Positions 8,297-17,538 of a DNA stretch of 64,000 nucleotides are shown piece by piece (position 1 is the first letter of the stretch; every line of letters begins with the position of its first letter). The position numbers and the translations under genes were made by a program. The notes under the pieces were generated by a model. The model worked only from the letters and a program-made list of their open reading frames with translations, did no database searches and had not been told where the DNA came from. The DNA lies in the NCBI RefSeq assembly GCF_943193215.1, contig NZ_CALPDH010000019.1, positions 1 through 64,000 on the forward strand, read 5' to 3'. The DNA is from Acetatifactor aquisgranensis. Lineage in GTDB: Bacteria; Bacillota; Clostridia; Lachnospirales; Lachnospiraceae.

Positions 8297-10093
8297 ATGA
8301 AATTGAAAAAGCTTATTTCACTCATGCTAGTTGGAACCATGGCTCTGGCGATGACTGCATGCGGCGGCGATGCCGGCAGCGGCAGCAGCGCGGCTGAGTC
8401 AAATCAGGAGTCCTCCGCGGCTCCCGCTGAGTCCGAAGCCGGTGGAGAGGAATCTGATGCTGAGGCCGGCGGAGAGGAATCTGATGCCGGAGAGGCCTCC
8501 GGGGATGAGGGCGGCCAGGCAGATGCCAGCGGCTCCAAGGCCCTGCAGCCTTTCGAGGAGACTGTCACCATCAAGATGGGCCATGGCCTGGACCCCAACA
8601 CCACTTTCGCAGAGGGCGAGTCTGTGGAGAACAGCCGCTACCTTCAGTGGCTGAAAGAGGATATGAACATCGACGTGCAGTATGACTGGATCTGCTCCAA
8701 CACGGACTTCGAGCAGAAGATCAATCTCTGCATCGCCTCCAACACGCTGCCTGACGCAGTGAACGTAGGCCAGACACAGTTCCTTGCCATGCTGAAGTAC
8801 GACCAGATCCAGCCCCTGACCCAGGTATTTGAAGAGTATGCTTCCGACAGACTGAAGCAGTACGTGAATTCCGGCGGAGAGGCCCTGATGGATGCCATCT
8901 CTTCCGACGGCGAGATGTATGCGATCCCTGCTCCCAACCTGACGGCCAGCGGCGTGAACACCATGTGGATCCGCCAGGACTGGCTGGATGAGCTGAACCT
9001 GGAGGTTCCCAGGAGCATTGACGAAGTCTTCGATGTGGCGAAGAAGTTCGTGGAGGCCAAGCTGGGCGGCGACAACACCATCGGCATCATTGGACCGGCT
9101 TCCGGAGACCAGCTGATTGCAAGAGGACAGAACCGCTGGGGATTGGATCCCATCTTCGGCGCATATGAGTCCTATCCTGAGTACTGGCTGGACAATGGCG
9201 ACGGCACCGTAGCTTATGGCTCCGTACAGCCCCAGACCAAGGACGCTCTGGCCAAGCTGGCCGAGATGTACGCAGCCGGCGTCATCGACCCTGAAGTGTT
9301 CGTAAGGAGCGATGCCCTTGAGCCTGTGACCGCAGGCAGGGCCGGCATCTTCTTTGGCCCTTGGTGGTGCGGCTACACCGTGGACAGCGTGACCTTAGAC
9401 GGCAGCCAGGAGTGGATGGCCTACATGGCTCCTCTGGCAGCGGACGGAAAGTTCTACTCCCCCATGGCCGATCCTACCACCCAGTATGTGTGCGTGCGCA
9501 AGGGCTATGAGCATCCCGAAGTGGCAGTGCAGATCATCAACTATCTGATCGCCAATGAGCAGCAGTGGACAGACGAGGGCAAGACCGCGGATACCTCTAC
9601 CGCCGCAGTATATCCTCTGTTCAATGTATATGACAACGCTGATGAGATCGAGTATTCCTACGAGTGGCTGAAGAAGTTCAATCTGGGCGAAGTGGCGAAA
9701 GAGGACGTGGACGTCACCGGACGTAAGCTCCTGAGGAACGACCTGGATGCCATCGAAGTGATGAAGTTAGAGCCCAAGGATGACTTCTCCCTGGAGTACT
9801 GGGATCTGGAAAACGAGAAGGCTGATTCCAACATCCCTCGCCTGGTATCCATCATGATTGGTGAGAGGCCTCTGGTGGAAGAGGGATATGAGCCTATCTA
9901 CAACGCATTCAGCGGCCAGACAGACACCATGGCTACCAAGTGGGCGAACCTGGAGAAGCTGGAGGAGGAGACCTTTGCGAAGATCATCTTAGGCCAGGCT
10001 CCGATTGACGAGTTCGACAACTTCGTGACCAAGTGGTACGCTGAGGGCGGCCAGGAAATCTTGGACGAAGTCACCAAGGCTGTGAACGAATAA
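8297..10093 (+). CDS. Extracellular solute-binding lipoprotein, family 1 / LplA-like
   Basis: ATG 8297 follows GGAGGGA with ideal spacing; an ATG at 8282 overlaps that site and is less likely. The 598-residue precursor has a lipoprotein signal (MKLKKLISLMLVGTMALAMTAC, lipobox cysteine about residue 22). A low-complexity Ser/Glu/Ala/Gly linker of about 60 residues probably spans the cell wall. The rest is a large type 1 oligosaccharide-binding fold with aromatic-rich stretches such as FFGPWWCGYTV. It would deliver sugars to the two permeases encoded just upstream. A GC-rich hairpin 15 nt after the stop may limit read-through into the amylase gene, which would give the binding protein a higher dose. 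Confidence 0.93.
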   Translation: MKLKKLISLMLVGTMALAMTACGGDAGSGSSAAESNQESSAAPAESEAGGEESDAEAGGEESDAGEASGDEGGQADASGSKALQPFEETVTIKMGHGLDPNTTFAEGESVENSRYLQWLKEDMNIDVQYDWICSNTDFEQKINLCIASNTLPDAVNVGQTQFLAMLKYDQIQPLTQVFEEYASDRLKQYVNSGGEALMDAISSDGEMYAIPAPNLTASGVNTMWIRQDWLDELNLEVPRSIDEVFDVAKKFVEAKLGGDNTIGIIGPASGDQLIARGQNRWGLDPIFGAYESYPEYWLDNGDGTVAYGSVQPQTKDALAKLAEMYAAGVIDPEVFVRSDALEPVTAGRAGIFFGPWWCGYTVDSVTLDGSQEWMAYMAPLAADGKFYSPMADPTTQYVCVRKGYEHPEVAVQIINYLIANEQQWTDEGKTADTSTAAVYPLFNVYDNADEIEYSYEWLKKFNLGEVAKEDVDVTGRKLLRNDLDAIEVMKLEPKDDFSLEYWDLENEKADSNIPRLVSIMIGERPLVEEGYEPIYNAFSGQTDTMATKWANLEKLEEETFAKIILGQAPIDEFDNFVTKWYAEGGQEILDEVTKAVNE

Positions 10094-10108
10094 GCACTTT
10101 TGACACGG

Positions 10109-10139
10109 GGCGGCGGGGGAGTTTTCTCCTGCCGCCTTT
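10109..10139 (+). terminator. GC-rich hairpin after the binding-protein gene
   Basis: ggcggcgggggag (10109-10121) pairs imperfectly with ctcctgccgcc (10126-10136) around a tttt loop, followed by only three T. It may act as a partial terminator or an RNA-stabilising 3' end. Confidence 0.55.
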
Positions 10140-10197
10140 GTGTACCCGGGTTTTCTTCGGAACGATATGAATTTCTAGAAAAGAGGTCGAGAACAAG

Positions 10198-11529
10198 ATG
10201 GCAGAAAATACCAAGATTGAACTGAGGCAGAAGATGATGTACTCCCTGTTCGTCAGGAACCATACCCCGGAGGGCACATTCGCCGCTGTGGAAAAGGATT
10301 TGGACCGCATCCAGGCCCTGGGCACGGACATCATCTGGTTCATGCCCATCCAGCCCACAGGCGAGCTGAACCGGAAGGGGAAGGACGGGAGCCCCTATGC
10401 CATAAAGGACTACCGGAAAGTGGATCCTGCCATGGGCACCATGGAGGACTTTAGGCACCTCACGGACGAAATCCACAAAAGGGGCATGCAGTGCATCCTG
10501 GACGTGGTGTACAACCACACATCGCCGGATTCCTGGCTGATAGAGAATCACCCGGACTGGTTCAAGCGGGACGCACAGGGGAACACCGTGACATTGGTGC
10601 CGGACTGGAGCGACATCGCGGATCTGGACTATGGCAAGGAAGAGCTGTGGCAGTACCAGATCGACACCCTGAAGATGTGGGCCGAGATGGTGGACGGCTT
10701 CCGCTGCGACGTGGCCCCCAGAGTCCCCGTGGAGTTCTGGCGGCAGGCCCGGGAAGCGGTGGAGCAGGTCAGGCCCGGGGCCATCTGGCTGGCAGAGTCC
10801 ACGGAGAAGCATTTCATCAAGTTCATCCGCAGCCAGGGAGGGTACTGCGCAACGGATTCCCAGTTGTACGAGGTGTTCGATATCTGCTATGATTATGATA
10901 TCTGGCCCTCCTTCCTGCATTATGTGAAAGGAAAGGACGCGCATCCGCTGTCCCTGTACCTGGACGAGATCGAGAAGCAGGAGGGGACATACCCGGAGAA
11001 CTTCGTGAAGCTGCGCTGCCTGGAGAACCACGACCAGGACAGAATCGCCCATCATGTGGAGGATAAGCAGTCCATCCTGAACTGGACGGCCCTAAGCTTC
11101 CTGTTGAAGGGGATCGCGTTCGTATACGCGGGGCAGGAGAGGATGCTTTCCCACAGGCCCAGCATCTTCGAAAAAGACGCCACGGATTTCTCGGGCGGGG
11201 AGGACATCTCCGGCTTCATCGCCAGGTGTGCGAAAATCAAGAGAACGGAGCTTACGGCAGACGGCATCTACGGCAGCTTCGGGGATGACGACAAGGACGT
11301 AGCGTATCTGTGGTGCAAGATGGGACAGGAGTGCGTGGTGGGGATATTCAGCCTGAAGGGCTACACCGGAGAGATAGCCGCCCACATGGCGGACGGCAGC
11401 TATGAGAACCTTCTGACGGAAGAGCTGGTGGGCATATCGGAAGGACGTCTCACTCATGACGGTACGCCGATTATCATCAGGACGCATACGGACGCCCTCC
11501 TGGAAAGAGAAATGCGGATGTATCTATAA
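10198..11529 (+). CDS. GH13 alpha-amylase family enzyme, cytoplasmic
   Basis: A 443-residue (beta/alpha)8-barrel enzyme with no signal peptide; ATG 10198 follows AAGAGGTCGAGA. The GH13 conserved regions are in order: DVVYNHTSPDSW (region I), GFRCDVAPRVP with the nucleophile Asp (region II), AIWLAES with the acid/base Glu (region III) and LENHDQDR with the transition-state Asp (region IV). Its short length and lack of a separate N-terminal domain fit intracellular oligosaccharide-acting GH13 members such as cyclomaltodextrinase-like or sucrose-type enzymes. It would act on glucans imported by the upstream ABC system, next to pullulanase and glucanotransferase. Precise specificity cannot be read from the sequence. 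Confidence 0.9.
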   Translation: MAENTKIELRQKMMYSLFVRNHTPEGTFAAVEKDLDRIQALGTDIIWFMPIQPTGELNRKGKDGSPYAIKDYRKVDPAMGTMEDFRHLTDEIHKRGMQCILDVVYNHTSPDSWLIENHPDWFKRDAQGNTVTLVPDWSDIADLDYGKEELWQYQIDTLKMWAEMVDGFRCDVAPRVPVEFWRQAREAVEQVRPGAIWLAESTEKHFIKFIRSQGGYCATDSQLYEVFDICYDYDIWPSFLHYVKGKDAHPLSLYLDEIEKQEGTYPENFVKLRCLENHDQDRIAHHVEDKQSILNWTALSFLLKGIAFVYAGQERMLSHRPSIFEKDATDFSGGEDISGFIARCAKIKRTELTADGIYGSFGDDDKDVAYLWCKMGQECVVGIFSLKGYTGEIAAHMADGSYENLLTEELVGISEGRLTHDGTPIIIRTHTDALLEREMRMYL

Positions 11530-11546
11530 AGGTTGTTCCATTCCTA

Positions 11547-11581
11547 TTGTGCGGGGAAAACGGGATATGATATAATATCCC
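11547..11581 (+). promoter_or_regulatory. Internal promoter overlapped by a 20-bp palindrome
   Basis: TTGTGC (11547-11552), an 18-nt spacer, and TATAAT (11571-11576). The -10 box lies inside the inverted repeat gggatat (11562-11568) / atatccc (11575-11581), so a repressor or regulator site is plausible. About 170 nt of GC-rich leader follows before the phosphatase start. This leader holds two similar 21-22-nt segments beginning aatgccc at 11660 and 11682. Confidence 0.6.
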
Positions 11582-11751
11582 CATCCGGGGCATTGTGCAG
11601 GGCTCCGGTTCCGGGTGCGCGACGGGGCGCGAGGCTCTTGCGGCGCGGGAATCACGGCCAATGCCCTGGGATGCCCCGACTAATGCCCGGGGATACCCCC
11701 GACCGGAACCTCCTTTATGTGCAATCCCAACCAGAAAAAAGGAGAAGGACC

Positions 11752-12543
11752 ATGACCAAAACAATCCAACGTGTAAATTACCACACTCACTGTGACAGAT
11801 GCCGCCATGCCAGAGGAAGCGCAGAAGAATACGTGGAAGAAGCCGTCAGGGCAGGCGTATCGAAGCTGGGCTTCTCCGACCACATGCCCTTTTATGACGA
11901 CCGATTCGGCCTGCGCATGCCCTATCAGGAGCTGGACGAGTACCTGGGGGAGATTACTGCCCTCCGTGAGGCCTACCGCGACAGCCTGACAATCACCCGG
12001 GGCTTCGAGGGCGAGTATGTCCGGGAGGACAGGGCCTATTATGAAAAGCTCCTATCCCGGGAGGACTGCGACTATCTGCTGCTGGGCCAGCACTTCTATG
12101 AAAAGGAGAACGGCGAGCTGATCAATGTCTACCAGCTGCCGGATACCCGGGACTACGAAATCTACGCCGCGAACATCGTAGAAGCCATGCGCACCGGGTA
12201 TTTCAGGTACGCCGCACATCCCGACCTGATTTTCTTAAACGACCTGCCCTGGGATGCGCACTGCGAGAGGGCCTGCGACATCATCGTGGAGGGCGCGGCC
12301 AAATACGGCTTCGCGCTGGAGTACAATGCCAATGGCTTCCGCAGAGGGAAGAAACAGTTCTCGGAGGGGGAGCGCTACCAATACCCCCTCGACAGATTCT
12401 GGGAAAAGGTAAGGGAGGCAGGGCTTTCGGTGTACGTAGGCTCCGACTGCCACGACCCGGAACAGGTCTATGACGGGATCGTGGAGATGGCCTATGGGAA
12501 GCTGGAGGAGCTGGGGATCGCCGTCAGGACGGACTGGATATGA
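11752..12543 (+). CDS. PHP-domain histidinol-phosphatase-like hydrolase
   Basis: The start is ATG 11752, 4 nt after GGAGAAGG; an upstream extension to 11533 runs through the promoter region and is rejected. The 263-residue protein carries PHP metal-binding motifs: NYHTHCDRC at the N-terminus, LGFSDHMPF, GFEGEYV, LGQHFYE, YAAHPDL and YVGSDCH near the C-terminus. This is the HisJ/HisK-type arrangement of a trinuclear metal phosphoesterase. Histidinol-phosphatase is the usual annotation, but there are no other his genes nearby. Here it overlaps the sensor kinase by four bases and sits in a sugar operon, so a sugar-phosphate or other phosphoester substrate is possible. Confidence 0.85.
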   Translation: MTKTIQRVNYHTHCDRCRHARGSAEEYVEEAVRAGVSKLGFSDHMPFYDDRFGLRMPYQELDEYLGEITALREAYRDSLTITRGFEGEYVREDRAYYEKLLSREDCDYLLLGQHFYEKENGELINVYQLPDTRDYEIYAANIVEAMRTGYFRYAAHPDLIFLNDLPWDAHCERACDIIVEGAAKYGFALEYNANGFRRGKKQFSEGERYQYPLDRFWEKVREAGLSVYVGSDCHDPEQVYDGIVEMAYGKLEELGIAVRTDWI

Positions 12544-14264
12544 TGAGGGAAAAAATCACGAAATCCCTGCAGGGACGGATTCTCCTGATCAGCATGATCG
12601 GACTGGTGGCCTGCATCCTTTCCCTCTACATGGTCTCCAGCATCACCATCCAGTCCGTCGAGCAGCATCGCCTGGAGAATTCCCTGATGGCCAACATGAG
12701 CAATGAGATAGACCATCTGGAATTCTGCTATTTCACCATGGTGCGCATGATGCAGCAGATGGGGGAGGACGGCAGCATCGGCTCCATGCTGGAGGATTAC
12801 CTGTATTCGGAGAACAATTTCGAGAAATACCAGCGCAGGCGGGAGCTGGAGAATGAGATCGTCTCCATCGGCTTCATCAATAATTATGTGAACCTGGCCA
12901 TATACATAGACAGCGACACCAAGGAGGAGCTGTTCGACAGCGTGGCCTTCAAGGACAAGGATTTTGCCGCCGGATGCGTGATGCAGATTGGGGAGAACCA
13001 GTTTCAGGCCCTCCACAAATCCAAAAGGAAGAGCAGCGAGATCGTTGTAGTCTCCCTGCTGGAGGAACGCCAGGCTTTTGACGGCAGGACGCTGGACATC
13101 TACATCGAGATGAAATCCAATATAGAGGATTATGCGCCCAGGGGGGGCGCTTCCTATCTTTCCATGCAGTTGGATGAAAACGGAAAGGTGCTCTTTTCCA
13201 ACAGCGACCTGTTCGCCCGGGAACAGGTCCTGGATCTGGCGTTGGATGAGGACGGCAGCTTTTCGGGAGTCTTCGGGGACTACTATCTTGTGGCAAAGCG
13301 GTCGGATATGGGATTCATCTATGTGAACGGTGTGCCCCAGGAAGAGTACCTGAAAGAAATGATCGCATGGTATGAGAAGATTTTCCTGCTGTGCGTGCTC
13401 ACGGCGATTCCGGCCCTGCTGATCATGCTGGCCACCAGGAACATGCTGGGCCGCCCCATCAAATCTCTGGAACAGGCGATCGAGGAGGTGGGCGAGGGGA
13501 AGCTGGAGCCCGTCAGCGAGGATCTGGAGGTCAGGGAATTCAGGGAGCTGATGCACAAGATCAACGAGATGAAGGTGGACATCAAGAACCTCCTGACCAA
13601 AGTGCAGACGGAGGAAGAGGAGCGGCAGAAGACCGAGCGGGAGAAGCTCATGTACCAGATCAATCCCCATTTCCTCCTGAACACCCTGAATTCCGTGCAG
13701 TGGATGGCCCAGTTGGAGCACCAGGAGTCCATCAGCAGGTTCCTGGCGGACTTCAAGTCCCTGCTGGCCTACAACCTGGGCAAGGAGGAGAAGAGCAGCA
13801 CCCTGCGCACGGAGGTGGAGATCGCGCAGAAGTACATCAACCTCCAGCGGCAGCGGTATGACTTCGAGGCCACCATGGAGGTGGAGGAGGGGGAGTACCT
13901 GGAGACGGAGACAATCCGGATGCTGCTCCAGCCCCTGATCGAGAACGCCCTGCGCTACGGCCTGGGAGATATGGGGGTGGTGGACATCCGGATATTCCAG
14001 GATGAGCGCAAGGACTGCGCGGTCATCACCATCCAGGACCACGGCAGCGGATTGAGCCGTGAGAAGCTGGAGCAGCTCAACCGCCCCTTCTGCTACAAGA
14101 ACAACGGAGACGGGGATACGGCCGGAATCGGGCTGCGCTATGTGCGCCACTGTCTGGAGGGCTTCTATAAGGGAGAGTCCATCCTGACGATCAACAGCGA
14201 AATCGGAAGGGGCACCAAGGTGACCATCATCATTCCGGTGCGGATAGCAAAGGAGCATACATGA
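12540..14264 (+). CDS. YesM-type sensor histidine kinase
   Basis: A 574-residue membrane kinase whose ATG overlaps the previous stop (ATGATGA), indicating coupling; ATG 12543 is an alternative start. Layout: TM1 about residues 14-38, an extracellular sensor of about 230 residues, TM2 about 280-300 (LLCVLTAIPALLIMLATRN), a HAMP linker, the His_kinase region YQINPHFLLNTLNSVQWM with H377, and HATPase_c with NALRYGLGDMG (N box), DHGSGL (G1) and GIGLRYVRHCLEGF (G2). Such kinases sense extracytoplasmic sugars or the binding protein. Its partner overlaps it downstream. It probably controls the ABC importer and the glucan genes. Confidence 0.93.
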   Translation: MMREKITKSLQGRILLISMIGLVACILSLYMVSSITIQSVEQHRLENSLMANMSNEIDHLEFCYFTMVRMMQQMGEDGSIGSMLEDYLYSENNFEKYQRRRELENEIVSIGFINNYVNLAIYIDSDTKEELFDSVAFKDKDFAAGCVMQIGENQFQALHKSKRKSSEIVVVSLLEERQAFDGRTLDIYIEMKSNIEDYAPRGGASYLSMQLDENGKVLFSNSDLFAREQVLDLALDEDGSFSGVFGDYYLVAKRSDMGFIYVNGVPQEEYLKEMIAWYEKIFLLCVLTAIPALLIMLATRNMLGRPIKSLEQAIEEVGEGKLEPVSEDLEVREFRELMHKINEMKVDIKNLLTKVQTEEEERQKTEREKLMYQINPHFLLNTLNSVQWMAQLEHQESISRFLADFKSLLAYNLGKEEKSSTLRTEVEIAQKYINLQRQRYDFEATMEVEEGEYLETETIRMLLQPLIENALRYGLGDMGVVDIRIFQDERKDCAVITIQDHGSGLSREKLEQLNRPFCYKNNGDGDTAGIGLRYVRHCLEGFYKGESILTINSEIGRGTKVTIIIPVRIAKEHT

Positions 14265-15292
14265 TCAAGGTTCTGATAGTGGATGACGACAAACTGGCCA
14301 GGCGGGGCCTGGTGTCCCTGATGGACTGGGAGGCCTACGGCATGGTGGTGGCGGGGGACGTGCAGAACGGTAAGACGGCCCTGCAGTTCGTCCGGGAGCA
14401 CCCGGTGGACCTGGTGTTCGTGGACATCGACATGCCGGAGATGAACGGGATCGAGTTCATGGAGGAGTGCCGGAAGATCAAGCCGGAGGTGCAGTTCGTG
14501 GTGCTGTCCTTCTTCGAGAACTTCTCCTATGTCCAGGCCACCCTGCGGCTGGGGGGACTGGACTATATCTCCAAGACCTCCATGGAGCTGGACAATGGGG
14601 ACACCATCCTCCAGCGGATTCTGGAGAAATACGAACAGCGCAATAACAAGGCCGTGCCTCCCAAGGAGATGGGGGAGGAGCTGGCGGCTATCTGGGAGGT
14701 GTGCAGGACCCAGCACTGGTTCTTCTCCGACGGGGCCTTCGAGCGGCTGAAGGAGCTGATCTCGCAGGTGGAGCCCAAGGCGTCCAACGTGCGGAGGCTG
14801 GAGATGATGATCGCCCGGTATATCGGGGAGCTGGAGGGGATGCTGGAGCTGCCGGAAATCATGGTGCCCCTTTTCTCCGACACGGAGGAGATTGTGCAGT
14901 GGCTTTCGTCTTACCGGTCAAAAGTATACGAAAGCATGGCAGACCGGTCTCTGGGGAGCGACGCGGAGAGGATTTTGAAGGCCGTCATCTACATGAAGGA
15001 GCATCTGGAGGAGGATCTCTCCACCAGCACCGTGGCGGAATACATCGGCTGCAGCAGGAGCTATTTCTGCATCATCTTCAAGAAGCTTTCGGGGCTTTCC
15101 TTCGGGGATTATCTGCAGCAGGTGCGGATCGAGCGGGCCAAGGAGCTGCTGCTGAACAGTTCGGATTCCGTGACGGAGATCGCCTTTTCCTCCGGGTACA
15201 ACGATATCTATTATTTCAACCGCGTCTTCCGGAAAGCGGTGAACTGCAGTCCCATGGAGTTTCGGAAAATGAAAGGGCAGACGGAATGCTGA
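14261..15292 (+). CDS. YesN-type response regulator (REC + AraC helix-turn-helix)
   Basis: 343 residues, start ATG 14261 overlapping the kinase stop by four bases. The receiver domain shows IVDDDKLARRG and the phospho-acceptor D55 in FVDIDMPEMNG. The C-terminal about 100 residues form an AraC DNA-binding domain: HLEEDLSTSTVAEYIGCSRSYF and later DSVTEIAFSSGYNDIYYFNRVFRKA. Cognate with the kinase encoded immediately upstream. Family members activate sugar-transport operons, and a direct target here may be the promoter before the permeases. The middle about 110 residues are a linker with no recognised fold. Confidence 0.94.
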   Translation: MIKVLIVDDDKLARRGLVSLMDWEAYGMVVAGDVQNGKTALQFVREHPVDLVFVDIDMPEMNGIEFMEECRKIKPEVQFVVLSFFENFSYVQATLRLGGLDYISKTSMELDNGDTILQRILEKYEQRNNKAVPPKEMGEELAAIWEVCRTQHWFFSDGAFERLKELISQVEPKASNVRRLEMMIARYIGELEGMLELPEIMVPLFSDTEEIVQWLSSYRSKVYESMADRSLGSDAERILKAVIYMKEHLEEDLSTSTVAEYIGCSRSYFCIIFKKLSGLSFGDYLQQVRIERAKELLLNSSDSVTEIAFSSGYNDIYYFNRVFRKAVNCSPMEFRKMKGQTEC

Positions 15293-15308
15293 CAGTCCGG
15301 CAGAATTG

Positions 15309-15337
15309 TTGACTTTGGGGGCCGCGTGATGTAAACT
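15309..15337 (+). promoter_or_regulatory. Sigma-A-like promoter before the pullulanase gene
   Basis: TTGACT (15309-15314), 17-nt spacer, TAAACT (15332-15337). It lies just downstream of the regulator stop at 15292, giving pullulanase and the genes after it an extra start of transcription. Confidence 0.6.
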
Positions 15338-15400
15338 GGGGATAGCGCCGTGGGAGGAAGAAGGTTCTTCTGTCAGTATTTTATGAAGGAGAGGAAGAAG

Positions 15401-17524
15401 TTGAGGAAAGGCTTAAGGCGGAACACAGAGTTCACCGCAGGCAGGGAATTCAACGAAAGATATCGGTATGACGGGAAGGATCTGGGCGCGGTCTGCAGGG
15501 ACGGGCGGACTGTGTTCAAGGTGTGGAGCCCCCTGGCGGAGAGGGTGGAACTGCTCCTGTATCGGAGCGGCACTTCCAGGGCCTGGTTCCGAAGAGAGCT
15601 GCGTGCCTGCGACAGGGGCGTGTGGAAACTGGAACTGCAGGTGAGCCTGCATGGGATGTACTATGATTATCTTGTGCGGATAAAGGGAAAGGACAGGCGG
15701 ACGGCGGATCCTTACGCGGTAGGCTGTAGCTGCAATGGGGGCAGGAGCATGGTGGTGGATTTGCGGCAGACGGATCCGGAGGGCTTTGGGGCGGATGTGC
15801 CGCCAAAGGAATGTGGAGAGCGAATTGTGTATGAGCTCCATATCAAGGACTTCTCCTATGATGAGGGCAGCGGCGTGCCGGAAGCTTTCAGGGGGAAGTA
15901 CAAGGCGTTCACGGTGGAGGGCATCGGGGCGGGAGGCTCTGGGGGCAGCCTGCATTCTGCGGATGCCGCGGGCGCTGCAGGAAGCCTGTGTCCGGCCAAC
16001 GGTCCGTCTCTTACCGGCATGGCGTATTTGAAGAGCCTGGGCGTGACCCATGTGCACCTGCTCCCCTTCTTCGACTATGGGTCTGTGGACGAGGCGGGGG
16101 ATGCCGGGCAGTTCAACTGGGGCTACGATCCTGTGAACTACAATGTGCCTGAAGGCTCCTACGCCACTGACGTTTCGGACGGAACGGTGCGCATCCGGGA
16201 GTGCAAAGAGATGATTCAGGCCCTCCACGCAAACGGTCTCAGAGTGGTGATGGACGTGGTATACAACCACACCCACCATGCGGATTCCTGGCTGGAGAGG
16301 ATGGTGCCGGGCTATTATTACCGCCATGGAGAAGACGGACGGCTGTCCAACGGTTCCGGCTGCGGAAATGACATCGCGGCGGGCCGGGCCATGGTGGACA
16401 ATTATATCGCGGATTCCGTCCTGTACTGGGCAAGGGAATACCACATCGATGGATTTCGGTTCGACCTGATGGGGCTTCTCACGGTGGAGCTGATGAACCG
16501 CATCCGCAGGGAACTGGACGAGGCTTTCGGCCCGGGGGAGAAGATGCTCTATGGAGAGCCATGGAGCGCAGGTCCCTCGCCCATGGAGGCCGGGACTATG
16601 GCTGCGATGAAAGAAAACGCGGGCTGTCTGGATGAGGGGATTGCGATATTCAGCGATGACACCAGGGATGCCATCAAGGGCAGTGTGTTCCAGGCTTTTG
16701 AGCCCGGCTTCGTCAATGGGGGGACGGGACAGGAGGAGGCGATCCTCCACGCCGTGACCGGCTGGCGGGACGGCGGGGCCTGCTTTGTGCCGAAAAGCTG
16801 CGGACAGATAGTGAACTATGTGTCGGCCCACGACAATTTCACCCTCTGGGATAAGCTGGTGCTGTCCATGCACGGGGAGGAGGCGGATTTCTCCGCGGGG
16901 TACGAGGACGTGCTTGCCGCCAACAGGCTGGCTGCCTTGATCTATTTCACCTGCCAGGGGAATCTGTTCCTCCAGGCGGGGGAGGAGTTCGGGCGGACGA
17001 AGCTGGGGGACGAGAACAGCTACTGCGCCCCGCCGGAGCTGAACATGCTGGACTGGAGCAGGGCGGCGGAGTACAGTGAACTGGTGGAGTATTACAGGGG
17101 ACTGATACGCCTGCGGAAGAAGCTGCCGGGCCTGTGCGACAAATCCCCCTTCGCGGCGGAGCGGATCGGCTGCCAGGAAATACACAGGGAGGGCGTGGTG
17201 TCCTTCCGGGTGGACAATCGGAGCGGCGCAGATCGGAATCCCGGCAGTGGGGCTTCCCCATGGGAAGAGTTGTTCATCGTATATAACGGTTCCGAGGAGG
17301 ACTTCGCGGTAGGGCTGCCGGAGGATAGTATGTGGGCCGAGGAAAGCCCGGGGTTTGAGGACGGTTCGGGACCGGGGCGCTGGGAGATTCTGGCGGACGG
17401 GCTGGAAGCGGACTGCCGCAGACAGGTGGAACTGCCGGAAGGAGCCGTCCGGGTGGCGGCCCGCAGCGGCATGCTCCTGGGGAAGACAGGGGCGGGGGGA
17501 AGGCGCTGCCTCATAGAGGCTTAA
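15401..17524 (+). CDS. pulA: Type I pullulanase / glycogen debranching enzyme (GH13_14)
   Basis: About 707 residues. The frame is open from GTG 15350 and has an ATG at 15383, but only TTG 15401 has a good site (AGGAGAGG at 15387-15394), so the start is uncertain by 17 residues. A CBM48-like N-terminus (VFKVWSPLAERVELLLY) precedes the catalytic barrel. The type I pullulanase signature FNWGYDPVNYNVPEGSY is present, with VVMDVVYNHT, GFRFDLMG (nucleophile Asp), MLYGEPW (acid/base Glu) and YVSAHDNFTLWDKL. An Ala/Gly/Ser-rich insertion (about residues 186-205) before MAYLKSLGVTHVHLLP is unusual. There is no signal peptide, so it debranches imported alpha-1,6-linked glucans or glycogen inside the cell. 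Confidence 0.92.
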   Translation: MRKGLRRNTEFTAGREFNERYRYDGKDLGAVCRDGRTVFKVWSPLAERVELLLYRSGTSRAWFRRELRACDRGVWKLELQVSLHGMYYDYLVRIKGKDRRTADPYAVGCSCNGGRSMVVDLRQTDPEGFGADVPPKECGERIVYELHIKDFSYDEGSGVPEAFRGKYKAFTVEGIGAGGSGGSLHSADAAGAAGSLCPANGPSLTGMAYLKSLGVTHVHLLPFFDYGSVDEAGDAGQFNWGYDPVNYNVPEGSYATDVSDGTVRIRECKEMIQALHANGLRVVMDVVYNHTHHADSWLERMVPGYYYRHGEDGRLSNGSGCGNDIAAGRAMVDNYIADSVLYWAREYHIDGFRFDLMGLLTVELMNRIRRELDEAFGPGEKMLYGEPWSAGPSPMEAGTMAAMKENAGCLDEGIAIFSDDTRDAIKGSVFQAFEPGFVNGGTGQEEAILHAVTGWRDGGACFVPKSCGQIVNYVSAHDNFTLWDKLVLSMHGEEADFSAGYEDVLAANRLAALIYFTCQGNLFLQAGEEFGRTKLGDENSYCAPPELNMLDWSRAAEYSELVEYYRGLIRLRKKLPGLCDKSPFAAERIGCQEIHREGVVSFRVDNRSGADRNPGSGASPWEELFIVYNGSEEDFAVGLPEDSMWAEESPGFEDGSGPGRWEILADGLEADCRRQVELPEGAVRVAARSGMLLGKTGAGGRRCLIEA

Positions 17525-17538
17525 GGAGGGCCGATTTC

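Noticed and set aside
12492..14258. A 588-residue frame on the minus strand opposite the YesM-like kinase gene
   Set aside because: It is the exact antisense of a gene with complete kinase motifs. Its composition (very His/Leu/Gln-rich) is typical of an antisense frame in GC-rich DNA, and it has no domain or ribosome site.
15413..17185. A 590-residue minus-strand frame opposite pullulanase
   Set aside because: Antisense shadow of a complete GH13 enzyme; no recognisable motif.
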